A stretch of 64,000 nucleotides of DNA from JADKHC01 sp047600805 (GTDB taxonomy: Bacteria > Verrucomicrobiota > Verrucomicrobiia > Opitutales > Opitutaceae). The notes below the pieces were generated by a model. That model was given only the letters and a program-made list of their open reading frames with translations. It had not been told where the DNA came from and did not search any database. A program made the translations under genes and the position numbers. Within the stretch, counting starts at the first letter, position 1, and each line of letters opens with the position of its first letter. Shown here piece by piece: positions 60,076-64,000 of the stretch. The stretch spans positions 4,836,001 to 4,900,000 of the forward strand of contig JASGKG010000001.1 in the NCBI GenBank assembly GCA_047600805.1. Reading direction: 5' to 3'.

Positions 60076-61083
60076 TCACTGCTGCTGTTGTTCCTCCTGC
60101 TGGCGGATCTCCTCTTCCTGCTGCAGGCTAAAGTGCTGAAAGATGTAGGTCTGAAAGAGCGCTTCGCCGATCGAATTGAGCTTCGTCTGCACTTCGTCGA
60201 GGTAACCGTGAAGTCCGCGCGCGAGAATCTCTTCGGCGGTGCTGAACTGCAATTCAGCGAGCAAACGGCCGCACAGTCGCTCGGCGTCATTGCTGAAACG
60301 ACCCTCCGCCACACCGGAGATGCGACGCAGCGCAGTATTCAGTTGTTGGACACAGAAGCGGACGGATCTTGGAAAGTCGCCGGAGTGAAGCAGAAAGCCG
60401 ACCACCAGCTTAGGCTCAACCTGACCGCCGTGCAGCGCTTTATAACCATCCCAGGCGCTACAAGACCGCAGGACGGCGGACCAGCCAAGGGCGTCGGATT
60501 GGGTGGCGATGTAGCCGGGCATCAACGTCGCATGTTGCACATCGAGCAGGCGCGACGTTTTGTCAGCGCGTTCGATGTAGCGGCCCGCCTGTGAAAAATA
60601 CCAGCCCTCGTTGCGAACGACGGTCGCGTCGTTCAAGCCCTGCAGAAGGAGCGAACTCGTTTTAATTTCCTGGAAAAACTCGAACGGGCTTTGGCGCCAC
60701 ATCGATTTCGCCTTAGGAGAGTTTAGGAAAAGATAGAGCCGGTTTAATTCTTCCCAGAGTTCAGCGGTCAGCTGGTCGCGGACGGTTCGGGCATTTTCGC
60801 GAGCCTGCGTGATCGACGCCAGGATGGAGTTGGCGTTCTCGGGGTTGAAAACGAGGAATTCGGTGACGTTGCGGCCGCTGATTTTCGGGTAGAGCTTGGG
60901 AAAGAGTTCGTCGTCGCCGGTGCTTTGCAGAATCGGCTCCCAGAAACCGGCGATGGCTTTGTCGTCCAGCTTGCTCGCATCGAGCATGAGCTGGAGGTTC
61001 ACATCGACGAGGCGTGCGGTGTTTTCCGCGCGTTCGACGTAGCGACTCATCCAATACAGACTGTTGGCAACACGGCTAAGCAT
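60076..61083 (-). CDS. Alpha-E domain protein
   Basis: A 335-residue all-helical alpha-E protein beginning MLSRVANSLYWMSRYVERAENTA, the family hallmark (given as SLYWMSRYVERAENTA). Helical repeats such as RYIERADKTSRLLDVQ and LYLFLNSPKAKSMW follow. The end is Gln/Glu-rich. Role unclear; always linked to the circularly permuted ATP-grasp protein next door, and here 42 bases separate it from the transglutaminase gene. Confidence 0.88.
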   Translation of the reverse strand: MLSRVANSLYWMSRYVERAENTARLVDVNLQLMLDASKLDDKAIAGFWEPILQSTGDDELFPKLYPKISGRNVTEFLVFNPENANSILASITQARENARTVRDQLTAELWEELNRLYLFLNSPKAKSMWRQSPFEFFQEIKTSSLLLQGLNDATVVRNEGWYFSQAGRYIERADKTSRLLDVQHATLMPGYIATQSDALGWSAVLRSCSAWDGYKALHGGQVEPKLVVGFLLHSGDFPRSVRFCVQQLNTALRRISGVAEGRFSNDAERLCGRLLAELQFSTAEEILARGLHGYLDEVQTKLNSIGEALFQTYIFQHFSLQQEEEIRQQEEQQQQ

Positions 61084-61209
61084 GGCGTGAAAATGAAAAT
61101 AGTGAGAGGGGAACCGCTAATTTGCGCTAAATATCGCTAACTCGGAGGAGGCTTATTACTTGGACGTTGAATGTTCGACGTTGACCGTTGGACGTTCCAG
61201 CCGGGCCGC

Positions 61210-62697
61210 TCATTTGTCCCCGTAGAGCACCCAGGAGTCTTTGGAGCCGCCGCCTTGCGACGAGTTCACGACGAGCGAACCAGCTCTTAGGGCCACGCGG
61301 GTCAGGCCGCCCGGGATGATCACCGGCTTTTCCCCGAAGAGGATGAACGGGCGTAAATCGATATGGCGACCGTCGAATTGGCTGTCGCAGTAGGTCGGAT
61401 GACGCGAGAGGCTGACGACCGGCTGGGCGATGTAGTTGCGCGGCTCGGCCAGCACCTTCTGCCGGAACTCGTCCCGCTCGGCAGCCGAGGCTTGTGGCCC
61501 CATGAGCATGCCGTAACCGCCGGCCTCGTTGGCGGCTTTAACGACGAGCTTGTCGAGGTTTTCCACGATGTATTTCCGGTCGGTCTCCTCGTTGGCGAGG
61601 TAGGTCGGGACGTTGGGAATGATCGGGTCCTCGCCGAGGTAATATTTGATCATCCGCGGGACAAAGTAGTACATCACCTTGTCGTCGGCGACGCCGGTGC
61701 CGATGGAGTTGGCGAGAGAAACGTTGCCGGCTCGATAGGCTCCAACCAGTCCGGGCACACCAAGTGCGGAGTCTTTGCGGAAAACGGTGGGGTCGAGAAA
61801 ATCGTCGTCGATGCGCCGGTAGATGACGTGGACTTGGCGCAGGCCTTTGGTTGTGCGCATGTAGACGCGCTGGTCGCGCACGAGTAGATCGCGGCCCTCC
61901 ACGATCTCGATGCCCATTTGGCGCGCGAGGTAAGTGTGCTCGAAGTAGGCGGAATTGTAGGCGCCGGGCGTGAGCAGCACGACGGTGGGCTCGGACACGC
62001 CCGACGGCGCGACGTGCTCAAGCAGTTTGAGCAATTCGGTCGGGTAGTGCTCGACCGAACGCACACCCATCGACTCGAAGTTGTCGGAGAAAGTGCGTTT
62101 TAGCGCGCGTCGGTTTTCCAAAACGTAGCTTACGCCGGACGGGCAGCGGCCGTTGTCCTCGAGCACGAGGTATTGGCCCTTGGCGTCACGAATGATGTCG
62201 GTGCCGCAGATGTGAATGTAGACATTCTTGGGCACTTCGAAGTTTACGAACTCGCGCCGAAAGTGTCGCGCTGATAACACGTAATGCGCCGGGATCGTGC
62301 CGTCTTTTAGGATGTGCTGCTCGTGGTAGATATCGTGCAGAAACATGTTCAGCGCGGTGATGCGCTGGATCAGTCCCTTTTCGAGATGCTCCCATTCTGC
62401 CGCGGGTATGATGCGCGGCATCAGATCGAAGGGGAAAACGCGTTCGGTGCCCTGCGCGTCGCCGTAGACGTTGAAGGTGATGCCTTGCCTCAGAAACGCG
62501 AGGTCCACGGCGTGGCGCTTGGCGTCAAATTCGTCTGGGTTCAGTTCGGCAAAGTGTTCGAGAAAGCGCGCGTAGTGCGGCCGGATGCTGCCGTCCGGCG
62601 TGAGCATTTCATCGAAGTATTTGCTGGTTTCGTAGGGCTTGAAGATTCCGTGTTTCGAAGCTGCTTTCGAATCGTCTGAACTGGGCGTGGCGATCAT
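61210..62697 (-). CDS. Circularly permuted ATP-grasp protein
   Basis: A 495-residue predicted peptide-bond-forming ATP-grasp enzyme of the circularly permuted type 2 class. Indicators: VLEDNGRCPSGVSYVLENR, VIYRRIDDDFLDPTVF, LVVKAANEAGGYGMLMG, and FDGRHIDLRPFILFGE with VPGGLTRVA-like IIPGGLTRVALR. With the alpha-E and transglutaminase genes it forms a three-gene operon found across bacteria; product not known. Confidence 0.88.
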   Translation of the reverse strand: MIATPSSDDSKAASKHGIFKPYETSKYFDEMLTPDGSIRPHYARFLEHFAELNPDEFDAKRHAVDLAFLRQGITFNVYGDAQGTERVFPFDLMPRIIPAAEWEHLEKGLIQRITALNMFLHDIYHEQHILKDGTIPAHYVLSARHFRREFVNFEVPKNVYIHICGTDIIRDAKGQYLVLEDNGRCPSGVSYVLENRRALKRTFSDNFESMGVRSVEHYPTELLKLLEHVAPSGVSEPTVVLLTPGAYNSAYFEHTYLARQMGIEIVEGRDLLVRDQRVYMRTTKGLRQVHVIYRRIDDDFLDPTVFRKDSALGVPGLVGAYRAGNVSLANSIGTGVADDKVMYYFVPRMIKYYLGEDPIIPNVPTYLANEETDRKYIVENLDKLVVKAANEAGGYGMLMGPQASAAERDEFRQKVLAEPRNYIAQPVVSLSRHPTYCDSQFDGRHIDLRPFILFGEKPVIIPGGLTRVALRAGSLVVNSSQGGGSKDSWVLYGDK

Positions 62698-62856
62698 GGC
62701 GGGTAAAAGGGAGGCTGTTATGCATGCCGCTCATGCATTTCCCGTGCCTGTTAGGGAGATTTCCGGTTCGATTTCTTCAGAACCGCGTCACTTTTAGTCG
62801 CGGAATTTGTCGTTTGCCATGCGCCTACGCGTGTCTACAGCATAAAACCCTTTTTC

Positions 62857-64000
62857 ATGATCTCTTTCCTGCTCAAACGTTTTTCGGGCCGTCACTACAA
62901 GAAGTTTTTGGATAAATGCCGTCCTATCATTATCCGCATCAACGAGCTGGAACAATCTTACCAATCGCTGAGCGACGACGAACTGCGGGCCAAAACCGAC
63001 GAGTTTCGCACGCGTATCCAGGGTGGCGAGACGCTGGATCAGATCATGCCCGAGGCGTTCGCGACTGTTAAAAACGCGGCACGCCGTCTCGTTGGCAAAA
63101 AGGTAATCGTTTGCGAGCATGAACTCGAGTGGAACATGGTTCACTTCGACGTGCAGCTGATCGGCGGCATCGCGTTGCACGAAGGCCGCATCTCGGAAAT
63201 GGCCACCGGCGAAGGTAAAACGCTCGTCGCCACGCTTCCGCTGTATCTCAACGCCCTCAATGGCCGCAACGCCCAGCTCGTCACGGTCAACGACTACCTG
63301 GCGCGCCGCGACTCAGAGTGGATGGGCTATCTCTATAATTTCCTCGGCCTAACCGTTGGCTGTATCCAACAGCAGATGCCGTCGGACCTCCGTCGCGAAA
63401 TGTACAACCGCGACATCACGTACGGCACGGCCAGCGAATTCGGTTTCGATTATCTCCGCGACAACGGCATGGCCACGCGCAAAGAGGACCAAGTTCAACG
63501 CGACCATTGGTACTGCATCGTGGACGAAATCGACTCCATCCTCGTCGACGAAGCGCGTACACCGCTGATTATTTCCGGCCCTGCGCCGATTGAACGCGAA
63601 CAGCCTTTCAATCGCCTGAAGCCGTCTGTCGATCGTCTCGTTGCCGAACAGACGCGACTTTGCAATCGGCTCGTCGGCGAAGCGAAAGACTTGCTCGAAA
63701 AAGCTGATGCCACGCCGGAGCAGAGGCGCGAAGCTACTCTGAAGATGCTCCAGGTAAAAATGGGCAATCCGAAGAACAAGCAACTCATGCGCCTGATGGA
63801 AAATCCGGAGTGGCGCAAGATGCTCGACAAAGTCGATACGGAGATGAACAGCGACTTTAACAAGGACGAGCTCTACAAGATCAAAGAAGAGCTGTTCTAC
63901 GTGATCGACGAGCGTCAGCACCAAGCCGATCTTACCGAACCAGGCCGCAACAAGCTCCGTCCCGACAATCCCGACGCGTTCACGCTGCCTGACCTGGCGA
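62857..64000 (+). CDS. secA: Preprotein translocase ATPase SecA (5' part)
   Basis: The gene opens at ATG 62857 and remains open to the window edge (381 codons seen). It shows the SecA start MISFLLKRFSGRHYKKFLDK, motif I region MATGEGKTLVATLPLYLNAL (given as MATGEGKTLVATLPLY), VTVNDYLARRDSEWM, and the DEAD-like CIVDEIDSILVDEARTPLII region (VDEIDSILVDEARTPLI). An insertion between about 245 and 340, rich in charged helix, fits Bacteroidetes- and Verrucomicrobia-type SecA. The C-terminal zinc site lies beyond the window. Confidence 0.93.
   Translation, partial: MISFLLKRFSGRHYKKFLDKCRPIIIRINELEQSYQSLSDDELRAKTDEFRTRIQGGETLDQIMPEAFATVKNAARRLVGKKVIVCEHELEWNMVHFDVQLIGGIALHEGRISEMATGEGKTLVATLPLYLNALNGRNAQLVTVNDYLARRDSEWMGYLYNFLGLTVGCIQQQMPSDLRREMYNRDITYGTASEFGFDYLRDNGMATRKEDQVQRDHWYCIVDEIDSILVDEARTPLIISGPAPIEREQPFNRLKPSVDRLVAEQTRLCNRLVGEAKDLLEKADATPEQRREATLKMLQVKMGNPKNKQLMRLMENPEWRKMLDKVDTEMNSDFNKDELYKIKEELFYVIDERQHQADLTEPGRNKLRPDNPDAFTLPDLA

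Overview
The window looks like a chromosome segment of a Verrucomicrobia bacterium, probably of the Opitutaceae type. I infer this from gene content, not from a marker gene: PEP-CTERM protein plus exosortase, poly-serine-linked secreted glycosidases, topoisomerase IV-like parE/parC, and an oxidative deoxy-sugar cluster. The chromosome reads as moderately GC-rich, with compact genes on both strands.

Layout. 1-5.9 kb: secreted carbohydrate degradation (GH53 galactanase and a GH2 beta-galactosidase-like enzyme). 5.9-15.7 kb: an AsmA-like protein, parE, an S41 peptidase, a 776-bp array of 37 degenerate 21-bp repeats, a VOC protein, a phytase-like PEP-CTERM protein and parC. 15.7-23.8 kb: a truncated radical-SAM remnant, a large EF-hand-like membrane protein, an L-fucose-type oxidative cluster (RbsD/FucU mutarotase, lactonase, aldo/keto reductase, zinc dehydrogenase), a class D beta-lactamase and a hemolysin III-like protein. 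24.2-35.2 kb: an integrated mobile element of 10,941 bp. 35.3-44.3 kb: exosortase, CoA-transferase, MetY, glycosyltransferase, subtilase, BASS transporter and DEDDh exonuclease. 44.4-51.2 kb: a CzcCBA-type heavy-metal efflux operon. 51.3-62.7 kb: EamA transporter, small proteins, a CBS/DUF294 signalling protein, a NIT-type chemoreceptor, an ECF sigma set and the transglutaminase / alpha-E / ATP-grasp operon. 62.9 kb to the end: the 5' part of secA.

Main discovery. The 10.9-kb element is inserted inside the host yjbQ gene. The C-terminal part lies at 23929-24220 and the N-terminal part at 35164-35286, both on the minus strand. Removing the element at a TT/AA core dinucleotide restores an exact 138-codon gene. 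The element carries its own complete 138-codon yjbQ (25374-25790), about 88% identical in protein to the gene it breaks, so it appears to replace the function it destroys. Reconstructed attP has 22-bp arms (18/22 matched) around the AA core, as expected for the large serine integrase encoded at the right end. The integrase reading frame itself runs across the attachment core. Cargo includes two further serine recombinases, a terminase large subunit and a prohead-protease-like protein but no capsid or tail genes, and an AT-richer pair made of a soluble histidine-kinase-like ATPase and a membrane-anchored receiver protein, a candidate defence or element-control system.

Second discovery. The 21-bp array between parE and parC repeats a GGYGCAG block and an A-tract at exactly two helical turns. 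It resembles phased-bend DNA, and it also contains a decayed seven-residue-repeat reading frame.
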